A stretch of DNA of 64,000 bases, taken from positions 1 through 64,000 of the forward strand of contig JAXHUH010000220.1 in the NCBI GenBank assembly GCA_034211175.1, given 5' to 3'. Source of the stretch: JAXHUH01 sp034211175 (lineage in GTDB: Bacteria; Actinomycetota; Acidimicrobiia; Acidimicrobiales; CAIXPF01). Below are positions 33,275 through 42,475 of the stretch, piece by piece. The notes below the pieces were generated by a model. The model did no database searches. It was not told where the DNA came from and saw only the letters and a program-made list of their open reading frames with translations. The stretch's first letter is position 1. The number at the start of each line of letters is the position of its first letter. The translations under genes were made by a program, and so were the position numbers.

Positions 33275-34408
33275 ATGTTCGCGGTCGACGACGAGCTGGA
33301 GGCGCTGCAGGCGACTGCGGCTGCGGTCGCCGAGCGGGAGCTGCGGCCCCGGTTGCGTGACGCCGAGCGCGCCGGCCGCCTCGACGACCGGGTGCTCGCC
33401 GTGCTCGACGACCTCGCCCTCGCCGCGCTCGACGTGGACGAGACCGTTGGCGGGGCGGGTGCAGGATGCCTGGCCAAGATCACGGTGCTCGAGGAACTGG
33501 CCCGGGGCGACGCCGGTGGCCTGGCCGCTGCGGACCCGATCGGACCGACCGCCGGTGCGATCGCTGCGTGCCCCGACCGCGACGTCGCCTCGACCGTCGT
33601 GACCGACGCACTCGCCCACCGGGGCCGGGCGGCGCTCGCGGTGATCGATCCGGACGAACGCGACCGGTCCGGTTCGCCCCCGCTGGCGTGGGCGCCGGAT
33701 GCGCCGCCGCTGCGGTGGCTGTGGACGATCGCGGGCGACCGGCTCTGCCTGGCCGCGGTGCCCGACGACGCGACCTCACCGCTGGCCGAGCCCGCGCTGG
33801 CGTTCGCCGCATCGGGCGCGGTCGAGCTCGCCGACGGTCGAGCGGAGGTCAGCGCGACCTGGGACCTGCGACCCGGGGCCGGCGCCGAGGTGCGGGCGCG
33901 GGCCCGGCTGTGGGCCGCGGCCGTCGCGGTCGGCGTGGCCCAGGACGCGTTCGACGCGACCATCGCCTACACCACCGAGCGGGTCGTGTTCGGGCGGCCC
34001 GTCGCCCACCACCAGGGCAACGCGTTCGAGCTCGCCGCGCTCGCCACCCGGGTCCACGGCGCCCGCCTCGTGGTGCGCGACGCCGCGGCGCGGTTCGATC
34101 GGGGACCGACGACGACCGGCGACGAGGCGGCGGCCGCGTTCTGGGCGACCCAGGCCTGGTTCGACGCCATCGGGACGGCCGTGGCGGTGACCGACGCCGG
34201 TGTGCAGCTCCTCGGCGGGCACGGTTTCCTCGTCGACCACCCGGCGGAGAAGCGGTTCCGGGAGGCCCGGATGCTCGGCCTGCTCCACGGCGGCGAGGAC
34301 GCGGCCCGCTCCGACCTCGCCGACGCGGTGCTCGACGTCGCCGATCCGCTGTTCGACGGCATCGGCGCCGCCGACCCGGCCCGGGTGACGGGGGAGGTGG
34401 CGGGGTGA
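33275..34408 (+). CDS. Acyl-CoA dehydrogenase subunit lacking the catalytic Glu
   Basis: A 377-residue acyl-CoA dehydrogenase-fold protein. The C-terminal helical domain is clear (AYTTERVVFGRPVAHHQGNAFELAAL, QLLGGHGFLVDHPAEKRFREARML), but where catalytic members have IYEGT this one has GLLHGGEDAAR, and the N-terminal half is weakly conserved. It is followed 15 nt later by a canonical acyl-CoA dehydrogenase. In actinobacterial sterol catabolism such pairs form alpha2-beta2 heterotetramers with one active-site set per pair; the same is likely here. Start ATG 33275 follows GGGGGAGGGGTG. Confidence 0.88.
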   Translation: MFAVDDELEALQATAAAVAERELRPRLRDAERAGRLDDRVLAVLDDLALAALDVDETVGGAGAGCLAKITVLEELARGDAGGLAAADPIGPTAGAIAACPDRDVASTVVTDALAHRGRAALAVIDPDERDRSGSPPLAWAPDAPPLRWLWTIAGDRLCLAAVPDDATSPLAEPALAFAASGAVELADGRAEVSATWDLRPGAGAEVRARARLWAAAVAVGVAQDAFDATIAYTTERVVFGRPVAHHQGNAFELAALATRVHGARLVVRDAAARFDRGPTTTGDEAAAAFWATQAWFDAIGTAVAVTDAGVQLLGGHGFLVDHPAEKRFREARMLGLLHGGEDAARSDLADAVLDVADPLFDGIGAADPARVTGEVAG

Positions 34409-34423
34409 TCGGGAGATGACACG

Positions 34424-35608
34424 GTGATCGAGCTCGACGAGCGCAGCCGGGAGATGGTGGCCGAGGTACGGGAGCTCGGCCGCACCTACATGCGGCCCAT
34501 GGGGCTCGAGAGCGACCGGACCGGCGAGCCGCCGCCGACCGACCATCCCTTCTACGCGATCTGCGCCCGCAAGGGGGGCCTGGTCACCAAGCTCGTCGGC
34601 GGCGACGAGCCCGGCACGACCGCGCTCACGTGGAAGCCGCTGCGGTTCCTGCTCACCGCCGAGGAGAGCGCGTACTGGGACCGGGGCGTGGCGCTGTCGC
34701 TGCCCGGTCCGGGACTGGGCGGCACCGCGCTGCGGTCGATGGGGACCGACGAGCAGCGCGAGCGGTTCCTGCGACCGTTCCTCGGCCACACCCGCCCGCG
34801 GTGGGCGGCGATGGCGCTCACCGAGCCCGAGGCCGGCAGCGACGTCGCCCGCATCCGCACCCGGTGCCGTCGCGACGGCGACGAGTGGGTGCTCGACGGG
34901 TCGAAGATGTTCTGCTCCAACGGCGCCCGCTCCGAGTGGGTCGTCGTGTGGGCCACCGTCGACCCGGCGCTCGGGCGCGACGGCCACCGGGCGTTCGTCG
35001 TCCCGAGGGACACCCCGGGGTTCGAGCTGCTGCGGGTCGAGCACAAGATGGGCTCGCGTGGCTACGAGACCGCGAGCTTCGCCCTCGACGGCGTGCGGGT
35101 CCCGGCGGAGAACCTGCTCGGCGGCGAGGAGCGCTACCGGGGCCGTCGCGGGTTCAAGGGTGCGATGGCCACGTTCAACCTGACCCGCCCGGTGCACGCC
35201 GCCCAGGGCGTGGGCATGGGGCGGGCCGCTGCCGACCACGCACTCGCCTTCGTCCGCGACGAGTACCCGGCCCACGGCCGACGCCGTCAGCGGGCGCTGG
35301 AGCGCCTCGCCGAGATCCGCCGGGGTCTGCACACCGCCAGGCTCATCTGCCTCCACGCCGCGTGGCTCGCTCGCGAAGGGCGGGACAACGCGCTGGAGGC
35401 GTCGTACTCGAAGCTGTTCGCTCCGCCGGTCGTGTTCGACGCGGTGTCGGCGGCGTTGGAGATCGTCGGCGAGGCCGGCGTTCGCCGCGACCACCACCTC
35501 GAGAAGCTCTACCGGGACGTGAAGATCCTCGACATCGGCGAGGGCACCCAGCAGGTCCAGCGCCTCGTCGTCGGTCGCCGCCTGTTCGGCCTGCCCAAGG
35601 AGACCTGA
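34424..35608 (+). CDS. Acyl-CoA dehydrogenase, catalytic subunit
   Basis: A 394-residue acyl-CoA dehydrogenase. AMALTEPEAGSDVARIRT binds FAD, GSKMFCSNGARSEWVVVWAT follows, and the C-terminal KLYRDVKILDIGEGTQQVQRLVV carries the Glu base. The segment usually reading R-x-FG-x-P before the C-terminal domain is replaced by EYPAHGRRRQRALERLAEIRR, consistent with a heteromeric enzyme whose partner supplies FAD contacts. Start GTG 34424. It lies between its partner and the second CoA transferase gene. Confidence 0.92.
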   Translation: MIELDERSREMVAEVRELGRTYMRPMGLESDRTGEPPPTDHPFYAICARKGGLVTKLVGGDEPGTTALTWKPLRFLLTAEESAYWDRGVALSLPGPGLGGTALRSMGTDEQRERFLRPFLGHTRPRWAAMALTEPEAGSDVARIRTRCRRDGDEWVLDGSKMFCSNGARSEWVVVWATVDPALGRDGHRAFVVPRDTPGFELLRVEHKMGSRGYETASFALDGVRVPAENLLGGEERYRGRRGFKGAMATFNLTRPVHAAQGVGMGRAAADHALAFVRDEYPAHGRRRQRALERLAEIRRGLHTARLICLHAAWLAREGRDNALEASYSKLFAPPVVFDAVSAALEIVGEAGVRRDHHLEKLYRDVKILDIGEGTQQVQRLVVGRRLFGLPKET

Positions 35609-35610
35609 GC

Positions 35611-36801
35611 GTGCTGCCGCTCGACGACATCCGCGTGCTCGACCTCACCGTCGCCCGGGCCGGCCCGACGTGTGTGCGCCAGCTCGCCGACTGGGGCGCC
35701 GACGTCGTGCGGGTCGAGCACCCCCGCACCGCGGCCGGCGGCGGCTCGGCCGACTCGGCCCGCCACGGCTCCGACTTCCAGCACCTCCACCGCAACAAGC
35801 GGTCGCTCACGCTCGATCTCAAGGACCCGGCCGGCCTCGACGTCCTGCTGCGGCTCGTCGACGGGGCCGACGTCGTCGTCGAGAACATGCGCCCGCCGGT
35901 GAAGCACCGCCTCGGCGTCGACTACGAGACGCTCAGCGCCCGCAACCCCCGCCTCGTCTACGGCTCGATCTCGGGGTTCGGCCAGGACGGCCCCTACGCG
36001 GAGCGGGGCGGTGTCGACCAGATCGCCCAGGGCATGGGCGGGTTGATGAGCGTCACCGGCGACGAGGACTCGGGCCCGATGCGGGTCGGCATCCCGGTGT
36101 CGGACCTGTCGGCCGGGCTCTACCTGGCGGTCGGGATCCTCGTCGCCCTCCACGAGCGGGAGCGCACCGGCCGGGGCCGTTGGGTCCGCACGTCGCTGCT
36201 CGAGGCGATGGTGTCGATGATGGACCTCCAGGCGGCCCGCTACACGGTCGACGGGGAGGTCCCGACACCGCAGGGCAACCACCACCCGACGCTGGTGCCG
36301 ATGGGGTGCTTCGCCTCGGCCGACGGCCACGTCAACATCGCCGGGCCGTCCGGTCGGCTGCTGCGGCGGTTCTGCGAGGCGATCGACCTGCCCGGCCTGC
36401 CCGAGGACCCGCGGTTCGACACCGGCGAGAAGCGCTCCGCGAACCGGGCCGAGCTGAACGCCATCGTCGCCGAGCGGCTCCGGACGAAGCCGACGAGCCA
36501 CTGGATCGCGGTCCTCAACGACGCCGGCGTGCCGTGCGGGCCCGTCTACTCGCTCGGCGAGGTGTTCGCCGACCCCCAGGTCGAGCACCTCGGGCTCACC
36601 GGCACCGTCACCCACGCCGAGCTGGGCGACCTCGACATCGTCCGCAACGCGGTGACGATGGCCGGCCCGGACGGCGGCGCCGGCCCGGCCACCGTGCGCA
36701 CGCCGAGCCCCGAAGCCGGCGAGCACTCCGACGACGTCCTCGCCGCGCTCGGCCTCGACGCCGACGAGATCGACGACCTGCGCCGCCGGGGCGTCATCTG
36801 A
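35611..36801 (+). CDS. CaiB/BaiF family (class III) CoA transferase
   Basis: A 396-residue class III CoA transferase, second in this cluster. RVLDLTVARAGPTCVRQLADWGADVVRVEHP, HLHRNKRSLTLDLKDPAGLD, ENMRPPVKHRLGVDYETL and the Asp in GGVDQIAQGMGGLMSVTG define the family. GTG 35611 starts 2 nt after the dehydrogenase stop, so the genes are coupled. It is clearly diverged from the copy at 31882, suggesting a different acid or a different step. Confidence 0.93.
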   Translation: MLPLDDIRVLDLTVARAGPTCVRQLADWGADVVRVEHPRTAAGGGSADSARHGSDFQHLHRNKRSLTLDLKDPAGLDVLLRLVDGADVVVENMRPPVKHRLGVDYETLSARNPRLVYGSISGFGQDGPYAERGGVDQIAQGMGGLMSVTGDEDSGPMRVGIPVSDLSAGLYLAVGILVALHERERTGRGRWVRTSLLEAMVSMMDLQAARYTVDGEVPTPQGNHHPTLVPMGCFASADGHVNIAGPSGRLLRRFCEAIDLPGLPEDPRFDTGEKRSANRAELNAIVAERLRTKPTSHWIAVLNDAGVPCGPVYSLGEVFADPQVEHLGLTGTVTHAELGDLDIVRNAVTMAGPDGGAGPATVRTPSPEAGEHSDDVLAALGLDADEIDDLRRRGVI

Positions 36802-36884
36802 CGCCCGGGTCGGGCCCCTGCCATGATCCGGGCCGCCGAGCGACACCACCGACGCACCACCACCGACCCCGGGGAGCCCGACGC

Positions 36885-37697
36885 ATGGCCGAGACGACAC
36901 GCGACACCGGCACCGACCAGCTGCTGCTGGAGGTCGACGCCGACGGCATCGCCCTCCTCACGTTCAACAACCCGGCCAAGCGCAACGCCCTGTCCGGGCC
37001 GATCCGGGCGGCGTTGCCGGTCGCGCTGCGCCAGCTGGCCGACGACCCCGGTGTGCGGGTGGTCGTGGTCACGGGTGCGGGCGGCAAGGCGTTCGTCTCC
37101 GGCGCCGACATCTCGGAGTTCGGCGAGCAGCGGACCTCGGTCGAGGCCCGCGCCGCGTACGACGAGCAGATGGCGGACACCGGACGGGCGTGGGCCGCGA
37201 TCGGTCAGCCGATCATCGCCATGATCCGCGGGTTCTGCATCGGCGGTGGCCTGCTCACGGCCATGAACGCCGACATCCGCATCGCGTCCGACGACAGCCG
37301 GTTCGGGGTGCCCGCGGCCCGCCTCGGCCTCGGCTACGGCTACGCCGGGGTCGAGCGGCTGATGAGCCTGGTCGGCCCGGCCGCCGCGTCCGAGATCCTG
37401 TTCTCGGCCCGGCGCTTCACCGCCGCCGAGGCCTACGACATGGGCCTGGTCAACCGCGTGGTGCCGACCGACGAGCTCGAGCCGCAGGTGATGGAGCTGG
37501 CGCGCTCGATCGCCGCGAACGCGCCGATGACCGTCGCCGCCGCCAAGGCGGCCATCGCCGAGGCGTCGAAGCCGGCCGAGCGGCGCGACCTCGACAAGGT
37601 CAGGGCGATGGTCGAGGCGTGCTTCCGCTCCGAGGACTACCGCGAGGGCCAGGCCGCGTTCATGGAGAAGCGCACCCCGGTCTTCCGCGGCCACTGA
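36885..37697 (+). CDS. Enoyl-CoA hydratase/isomerase family protein
   Basis: A 270-residue crotonase. LLTFNNPAKRNALSGPI, the oxyanion segment GKAFVSGADISEFGEQRTS and AMIRGFCIGGGLLTAMNADIRIAS match the family; residues near PAARLGLGYGYAGVERL lack the usual second Glu, so the reaction may be isomerisation, hydration of an unusual substrate or C-C cleavage. ATG 36885 follows GGGGAGCCCG. Last gene of the plus-strand catabolic set. Confidence 0.92.
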   Translation: MAETTRDTGTDQLLLEVDADGIALLTFNNPAKRNALSGPIRAALPVALRQLADDPGVRVVVVTGAGGKAFVSGADISEFGEQRTSVEARAAYDEQMADTGRAWAAIGQPIIAMIRGFCIGGGLLTAMNADIRIASDDSRFGVPAARLGLGYGYAGVERLMSLVGPAAASEILFSARRFTAAEAYDMGLVNRVVPTDELEPQVMELARSIAANAPMTVAAAKAAIAEASKPAERRDLDKVRAMVEACFRSEDYREGQAAFMEKRTPVFRGH

Positions 37698-37732
37698 TCA
37701 CGATCCTGCATGTACGGATGACCACCGGTGGC

Positions 37733-37768
37733 AGCCCCTGCAGGCAGGACCGAGTCGGGGCAGGGGCT
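37733..37768. terminator. Bidirectional hairpin between convergent genes
   Basis: AGCCCCTGC (37733-37741) pairs perfectly with GCAGGGGCT (37760-37768); the right arm overlaps the stop codon of the minus-strand lipoprotein gene. It would serve both converging transcripts. Just before it, GACCACCGGTGGCA is a 14-mer also found inside the repeats at 61131 and 61193. Confidence 0.6.
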
Positions 37769-38282
37769 ACGACGCGTTGATCTCCTGGATGTTGACCGTG
37801 ACCGTGCCGGCGTCCTCGGCCGAGACCGACACCGACGTGCCCGACTCGGGGAGCTGCCAGAACCAGGTGGCGGCGCCGCCGTTCGTGTTCTCGATGCGGT
37901 TCACGCCGTCGAGGCCGTCGAAGTGGTCGTCGTAGAGATCGACGAGGGCGTCGGCGTCCGACCCGGGGTACTCCAGGGTGACCGTCACGATCGACTCGCC
38001 GTCCGAGCCGATGACCGAGCTGCCGAGCACGCTGTAGCCGTCGCGCAACGGCAGCGTCAGCTCGTCGGGGATGTCGCCGCCGGACTCGAAGGAGAGCGAC
38101 TCACCGTCGCTCTCGAACGACACCCGACCGTCCTCGGCGTCGACGTCGAGCTCGACGTTGCCGCCGGTCTCGGCCTCGATGCCCCGCTCGACCGCTTCCT
38201 CGGTCAGCTCCTCGGTGATCCGACCGCACCCGGCCGACGCGATCACGCACGCGCCCGCCAGGAGCACCATCGCTCGTCTCAT
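37767..38282 (-). CDS. Exported lipoprotein of unknown function
   Basis: A 171-residue protein with a signal peptide ending in the lipobox ASAGC (Cys19) and a strongly acidic mature part. It has repeated-looking strands (GRVSFESDGESLSFESGGDIP) and a region with YSVLGSSVIGSDGESIVTVTLEYPGSDADALVDLYDDHFD. It resembles small actinobacterial envelope lipoproteins but I cannot name a family. GAGGGAGCGGGC precedes the ATG. Probably anchored to the outer face of the membrane. Confidence 0.82.
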   Translation of the reverse strand: MRRAMVLLAGACVIASAGCGRITEELTEEAVERGIEAETGGNVELDVDAEDGRVSFESDGESLSFESGGDIPDELTLPLRDGYSVLGSSVIGSDGESIVTVTLEYPGSDADALVDLYDDHFDGLDGVNRIENTNGGAATWFWQLPESGTSVSVSAEDAGTVTVNIQEINAS

Positions 38283-38479
38283 GCCCGCTCCCTCGTCGAT
38301 TCCGCCGACGGAGCAGCATGCCAGCCACGGCGCCGGATCGCATCCTCAGCGCAGGTCACGGACGCTCCCGGGCGCGCGGTTCTGAATTGCCCGTGGCCAT
38401 TTGTTGATCATGGATCATCAACAGACGCGCAAATATGGTTCCATGACGTGTCGAAATCCGACGGAATGGCGCGTGAAGA

Positions 38480-38507
38480 GGGGGCCCGACATCGACGTCG
38501 GACCCCC
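38480..38507 (-). terminator. Terminator after the small basic protein gene
   Basis: GGGGGCCCGAC and GTCGGACCCCC form an 11-nt stem with one mismatch around ATCGAC, 15 nt downstream of the minus-strand stop at 38522. The neighbouring 38340-38470 interval is unusually AT-rich and holds GTTGAT...ATCAAC symmetry (near 38404-38424); it is probably the lipoprotein promoter. Confidence 0.6.
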
Positions 38508-38521
38508 TCGGTCTCACCCGG

Positions 38522-38737
38522 TCAGCGCATGCCGCGCTGTGCGGCCCGGGCGCCGATCGGTCGGCCTCCCTGGCGGCGCCCCTTGAACGGCTCGTCGCGT
38601 CTGGCCCGACGCACGGTCATCTCGGGGCGGGGCCGGTCGGCATCGGGTTCGCCATGCGTGTCGGGCCGGGTGCCCTTGGGGGTCACGCGGCCGCCGGGGC
38701 GGTTGCGGTTGGTGCGGGAAGAACGCTTTGCAGTCAT
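38522..38737 (-). CDS. Small highly basic protein
   Basis: A 71-residue Arg/Gly/Lys-rich protein, MTAKRSSRTNRNRPGGRVTP..., ending GRRQGGRPIGARAAQRGMR. It has no hydrophobic segment and a predicted strongly positive charge, compatible with nucleic-acid binding. GAGAGGACGACCCC lies before the ATG and a hairpin follows the stop, so it is a real transcription unit. Family not recognised. Confidence 0.65.
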   Translation of the reverse strand: MTAKRSSRTNRNRPGGRVTPKGTRPDTHGEPDADRPRPEMTVRRARRDEPFKGRRQGGRPIGARAAQRGMR

Positions 38738-39166
38738 GGGGTCGTCCTCTCGAACGTGCCCGTCACGGGGTGGACGGGGGCCGGGTGAGGCGGACGGCGC
38801 TCCGAAGACGTCGGGCGGTCGGCACGTGGGCGCCGACAACCGAACGAGCAGGATCCGAAGAGCCGTGAGGCGGAACACACCGGGAGCGGTGCGGCATCGC
38901 CATCAGTCGCCGCTGGCACGCAGTCGTCTCGCCCTCGGGCGCCCGGTCATGCCGGGGTTGCCGCTGCGTGTGCGGGGCTCATCACAGGATCATGGTGATG
39001 ACTGTAACCCCTGCGTTCCGCCGTGCCAAGTGATTTCCAGGAATACGTGCGATGTCGCCGCAGCCATGGGACGTAATAGCGGCATCTCGGTCGCGTGTCA
39101 CATCACTACCGGGGGTCGCGTGTGGTCGACGGGCGGCCGTGGTGCCTCGAGGCGTACGCTGCCGGC
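38738..39166. other. Divergent intergenic region without a gene
   Basis: About 430 nt. Open frames here lack the GC3 bias of the genome and any motif. The right end contains TACGCT at 39155-39160, 6 nt before the ATG of the hydrolase at 39167, a likely leaderless promoter. The rest should contain the promoter of the basic protein gene. Confidence 0.5.
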
Positions 39167-39928
39167 ATGAGCGAGGTTCTGAGGGGGGCCGAGCCGTTCT
39201 CCGCGGAGGGCGGTCGCGTCGGCGTACTGGTCGTTCACGGCTTCACGGGGTGCCCGCAGTCGATGCGGCCGCTGGCGGAGGCGCTCGCGGGGGAGGGGTT
39301 CACCGTCGAGCTGCCCCGGTTGCCGGGCCACGGCACGTCGATCGACGACATGCTGACCACGCGATGGGCGGACTGGTCGGCCGCGGCCGAGGACGCCTAC
39401 CGGGAGCTGGCGGCCCGGTGCGACCGGGTGGTCGTCACCGGCCTGTCGATGGGCGGGACGCTGACGCTGTGGTTGGCGACGCGCCACCCGGAGATCGCCG
39501 GCATCGTGCCGATCAACGCGGCCGCGCAGTTCCCGCCCGACATGCGCGAGGGCCTGACCGCCGCGCAGGGGGCGGGCGCCGAGGTGATCGACGCGGTCGG
39601 CGGTGACATCGCCGATCCCGACGCGACCGAGCTCGCGTACGACAAGACGCCGGTGGCGCCGCTGCTGAGCCTGCTCGACGCGGTGGAGGAGCTGGCCGAC
39701 GGGCTCGCGAGCATCCGCTGCCCGGCACTGGTCGTGGTGAGCGACCAGGACCACGTGGTCGAGCCGTCGTCGTCCGACGTGATCGCCGAGCGCGTCTCCG
39801 GCCCCGTCGAGGTGCTGCGCCTGGCCCGCAGCTACCACGTGGCCACGCTCGACCACGACCGCGACCTCATCGCGCAGCGGGCGATCGAGTTCGTCCGCCG
39901 GGTCACCGACGGCGCGGCCGCGTCCTAG
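39167..39928 (+). CDS. Carboxylesterase/monoacylglycerol-lipase-type hydrolase
   Basis: A 253-residue alpha/beta hydrolase similar to Est30-type carboxylesterases. VVHGFTGCPQSMRPLAEALA forms the oxyanion region, GHGTSIDDM follows, the nucleophile is in VTGLSMGGTLTLWLA, the acid in VVSDQDHVVEP and the His in ARSYHVATLDHDRD. ATG 39167 is chosen: TACGCT lies 6 nt before it and upstream in-frame codons are non-coding in character. Confidence 0.92.
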   Translation: MSEVLRGAEPFSAEGGRVGVLVVHGFTGCPQSMRPLAEALAGEGFTVELPRLPGHGTSIDDMLTTRWADWSAAAEDAYRELAARCDRVVVTGLSMGGTLTLWLATRHPEIAGIVPINAAAQFPPDMREGLTAAQGAGAEVIDAVGGDIADPDATELAYDKTPVAPLLSLLDAVEELADGLASIRCPALVVVSDQDHVVEPSSSDVIAERVSGPVEVLRLARSYHVATLDHDRDLIAQRAIEFVRRVTDGAAAS

Positions 39929-40006
39929 GCGGCCAGGCGGTCCGGGCGCCGTGGTCGGTCCAGGTTGGTGTCCGTCGAACCGGGTCGCCGTCGGACCGGG
40001 CCGCCG

Positions 40007-41209
40007 TCAGCCCAGGTCAGCAGCGGCCAGCGCGTACATGGCGTCGTAGGCGAAGCCCCACGGCGGCCGCAGGAAGCCGAGCGCCCGGACGTCCTCGTAC
40101 CAGTGCGAGAACGGCGAGCGCCGTGAGAACGTGCCGCCGCCGAGCACCCGGCTGAGCCGGCCCAGGGTCGACTCGGCGAGCTCGGCGGTCGCCTGCTTCG
40201 CCCGGAGGCACCCGAGCATCGCGCCCGGGGCGCCGCCCTCGGCCGCCCGCACGGCGCCCTCGTACGCCTGGCACGCGAGCCAGTGGTCGGACTCGGCCCG
40301 GGTCCACTCGACCTGCTCGTACGCCCGCAGCGCGGGCCGCTTCGCCAACTGGGCCCGCGCCGTGGCGACGGCCTCGTCGACGACGCCGAGCACCACCGCG
40401 ATGAACAGGCACGCGTTGAACGGGCCCGCCGCGCCGGTCACGGCCTGCAGCGGGCCGTCGCCGGCGTGGCGCACCGCGGGCATGTCGACCAGCTCCATGC
40501 CGTGGCTCTGGGTCGCGGCCATGCCCATGCCGTCCCACTCGGCGACGAGCTCCAGGCCGGCGGTGCCGTCCCACGGGCGGCCGCGCACGTCGAGCGCGAA
40601 CAGCGACGGCTCGTCGTCGCCGGCCGCCACCGCCGTGGTGACCATGAACGAGGTGACGCCGGAACCGCTGCCGAAGTGCTTCGTCCCGGTGATCGTGTAC
40701 CGCTCGCCGAGGACCTCGCCGGTGCCGCGGTCCTCGGACGACCCGTCGCCCGGGGCCGGGCCGGCGGGTGTGGCCGCGGAGCGGGTGCGGGAGATGTCGC
40801 CGCCGCTGCCCGGCTCGGACGTGATCGTGCCCCACTGGAGCCCGGCGGCCGCACCGTCGTAGATCGAGGCCCGTTGGCGTTGGAGCGCGTCGTTGTGGAG
40901 GTCGGGCGTCAGCCAGAACGCGAGTACGGCCGGGTGCATCGACGCGACCAGCGCGACGGCCGGGTCACCGGCGGCGAGGACCCGCAACGTGTCGCACACC
41001 GCCCGGCCGGAGGAGCGCACGTCGCGCCACGTCCCGCCGTGGGCCTCGGGGACGGCCAGGCGGTGGTAGCCCGCGTCGCGCAGGTCGTCGAAGTCGCGGT
41101 CGACGAGCCCGGTCCGCTGCTGGCGCGCCGGGCGGTCGGCCCGCCACGAGGCGGCGAGCTCGCGGTAGCCGTCGGCGACGAGGCCCGCGCCCGGTCCGTC
41201 GGGGCTCAC
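40007..41209 (-). CDS. Acyl-CoA dehydrogenase-family protein
   Basis: A 400-residue protein with the acyl-CoA dehydrogenase fold: DFDDLRDAGYHRLAVPEAHGG, QWGTITSEPGSGGDI in place of the FAD loop, GTKHFGSGSGVTSFMVTTAV, and a C-terminal helical domain with SRVLGGGTFSRRSPFSHWYEDVRALGFLRPP. The Glu base motif is absent, as in flavin monooxygenases and desulfurisation-type relatives (DszC-like), so oxygenase chemistry is possible. The start GTG 41209 overlaps the stop of the serine hydrolase by 4 nt. Confidence 0.85.
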   Translation of the reverse strand: MSPDGPGAGLVADGYRELAASWRADRPARQQRTGLVDRDFDDLRDAGYHRLAVPEAHGGTWRDVRSSGRAVCDTLRVLAAGDPAVALVASMHPAVLAFWLTPDLHNDALQRQRASIYDGAAAGLQWGTITSEPGSGGDISRTRSAATPAGPAPGDGSSEDRGTGEVLGERYTITGTKHFGSGSGVTSFMVTTAVAAGDDEPSLFALDVRGRPWDGTAGLELVAEWDGMGMAATQSHGMELVDMPAVRHAGDGPLQAVTGAAGPFNACLFIAVVLGVVDEAVATARAQLAKRPALRAYEQVEWTRAESDHWLACQAYEGAVRAAEGGAPGAMLGCLRAKQATAELAESTLGRLSRVLGGGTFSRRSPFSHWYEDVRALGFLRPPWGFAYDAMYALAAADLG

Positions 41210-42339
41210 GCCTGGAGTGCTTGGTACGCGGCGAGCACGAGCGATCCGCCCCGCAGGTCGCCGACGAGACCGGCGGCCATGCGGTTCATGGCGTAGGCCA
41301 CGGTCATCTGCTGGTCGACGTCGATCACCGCGATCGAGCCGCCCCACCCGCCCCAGAAGCACGCCCGCTCGCTCGGGCTGATCGGCATCGCCGCCGACGG
41401 CAGGCCGAACCCGAGGCCGAACCGGATCGGGACGCCGAGCACGAGGTCGTCGCCCTCGATCTGGGTCTCGAAGATGCGGTCGACCGTCTTCGGCTCCATC
41501 AGGCGGACGCCGTCGACGCTCCCGCCGCACGCGAGCGCCGAGTGGATGCGGGCGACGGCCCGGGCGTTGCCGATACCGCCGGCCGCGGGGATCTCGGCCC
41601 GGCGCCAGCCCGTCGTCGCCGGCTCCTCGCCGGTCATCGGAGCGCTGGCGAACGTGCGCTGCGCGATGTCGCCGGCGGCGGCGAGCCCGGCGGTGGACAG
41701 CTCCGGCGGAACGAGCGCGGCCACCCGGTCGTCCTCGCTCGCCGGGAGGCCGATGTGGAAGTCGGCGCCGAGCGGGCCGGCGACCTCGTCGGCGAAGAAC
41801 TGTCCGATGGTGCGCCCGTCGACCCGGCGCACGACCTCGCCGAGCAGGTAGCCCTGGGTGACGGCGTGATAGCCCGACGCGGTCCCCGGCTCCCACCACG
41901 GGGCCTGGGCGGCGAGCAGCGACGTCGCCTTCTCCCAGTCGTAGAGGTCCTCGGTCGTCAGCACCTGGTCCCAGCCGGAGAGGCCGGCCGAGTGGCTGAG
42001 GAGGTGGCGGACCTCGATGCGGTCCTTGCCGTTGGCCGCGAACTCGGGCCAGTAGGTCGCGACCGGCGCGTTGATCTCGACCAGCCCCCGGTCGGCCAGC
42101 ATGAGGATGCACACGAACGACATCGTCTTGGTCGTCGAGTAGACGTTGACGATCGTGTCCCGTTCCCAGGGGCGCCCGGACGTCACGTCGGCGACGCCGG
42201 CCCAGAGATCGACGACCGGTTCGCCTCCGATCGTGACCGCGACGCAGGCGCCGTCGTCCTCACCGCGGTCGAAGTTCGCGGCGAACGCGTCGCGCACGGC
42301 GGCGAACCGCTCGTCGCAGGTTCCGTGAATGGTCGTCAC
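41206..42339 (-). CDS. Beta-lactamase-family serine hydrolase (EstB-like)
   Basis: A 377-residue class C beta-lactamase-like esterase with nucleophile motif S68-T-T-K71 (VNVYSTTKTMSF), LLSHSAGLSGWDQ, the Tyr region GYHAVTQGYLLGEVVRR, and C-terminal CFWGGWGGSIAVIDVDQQMTVAYAMNRM. No signal peptide. GTG 42339 is the start. The 4-nt overlap with the acyl-CoA dehydrogenase-like gene implies a two-gene operon, perhaps for ester cleavage followed by oxidation. Confidence 0.92.
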   Translation of the reverse strand: MTTIHGTCDERFAAVRDAFAANFDRGEDDGACVAVTIGGEPVVDLWAGVADVTSGRPWERDTIVNVYSTTKTMSFVCILMLADRGLVEINAPVATYWPEFAANGKDRIEVRHLLSHSAGLSGWDQVLTTEDLYDWEKATSLLAAQAPWWEPGTASGYHAVTQGYLLGEVVRRVDGRTIGQFFADEVAGPLGADFHIGLPASEDDRVAALVPPELSTAGLAAAGDIAQRTFASAPMTGEEPATTGWRRAEIPAAGGIGNARAVARIHSALACGGSVDGVRLMEPKTVDRIFETQIEGDDLVLGVPIRFGLGFGLPSAAMPISPSERACFWGGWGGSIAVIDVDQQMTVAYAMNRMAAGLVGDLRGGSLVLAAYQALQA

Positions 42340-42475
42340 GTGCCAGACCCCCGGGCTCGACGATGACGGCCGGACGGTAGCCCGCGGCCGTCAGACGCCG
42401 CACGCCGCAGCGACGCCCCGGGCCCGGAGCGCTCGACACCTACGCTGGCGGTGTTCGCCCCCCGCAGGAGCTGAT

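Noticed and set aside
38401..38586. 61-codon plus-strand open frame in the AT-rich interval
   Set aside because: It crosses a terminator hairpin and the basic-protein gene and has no coding bias.
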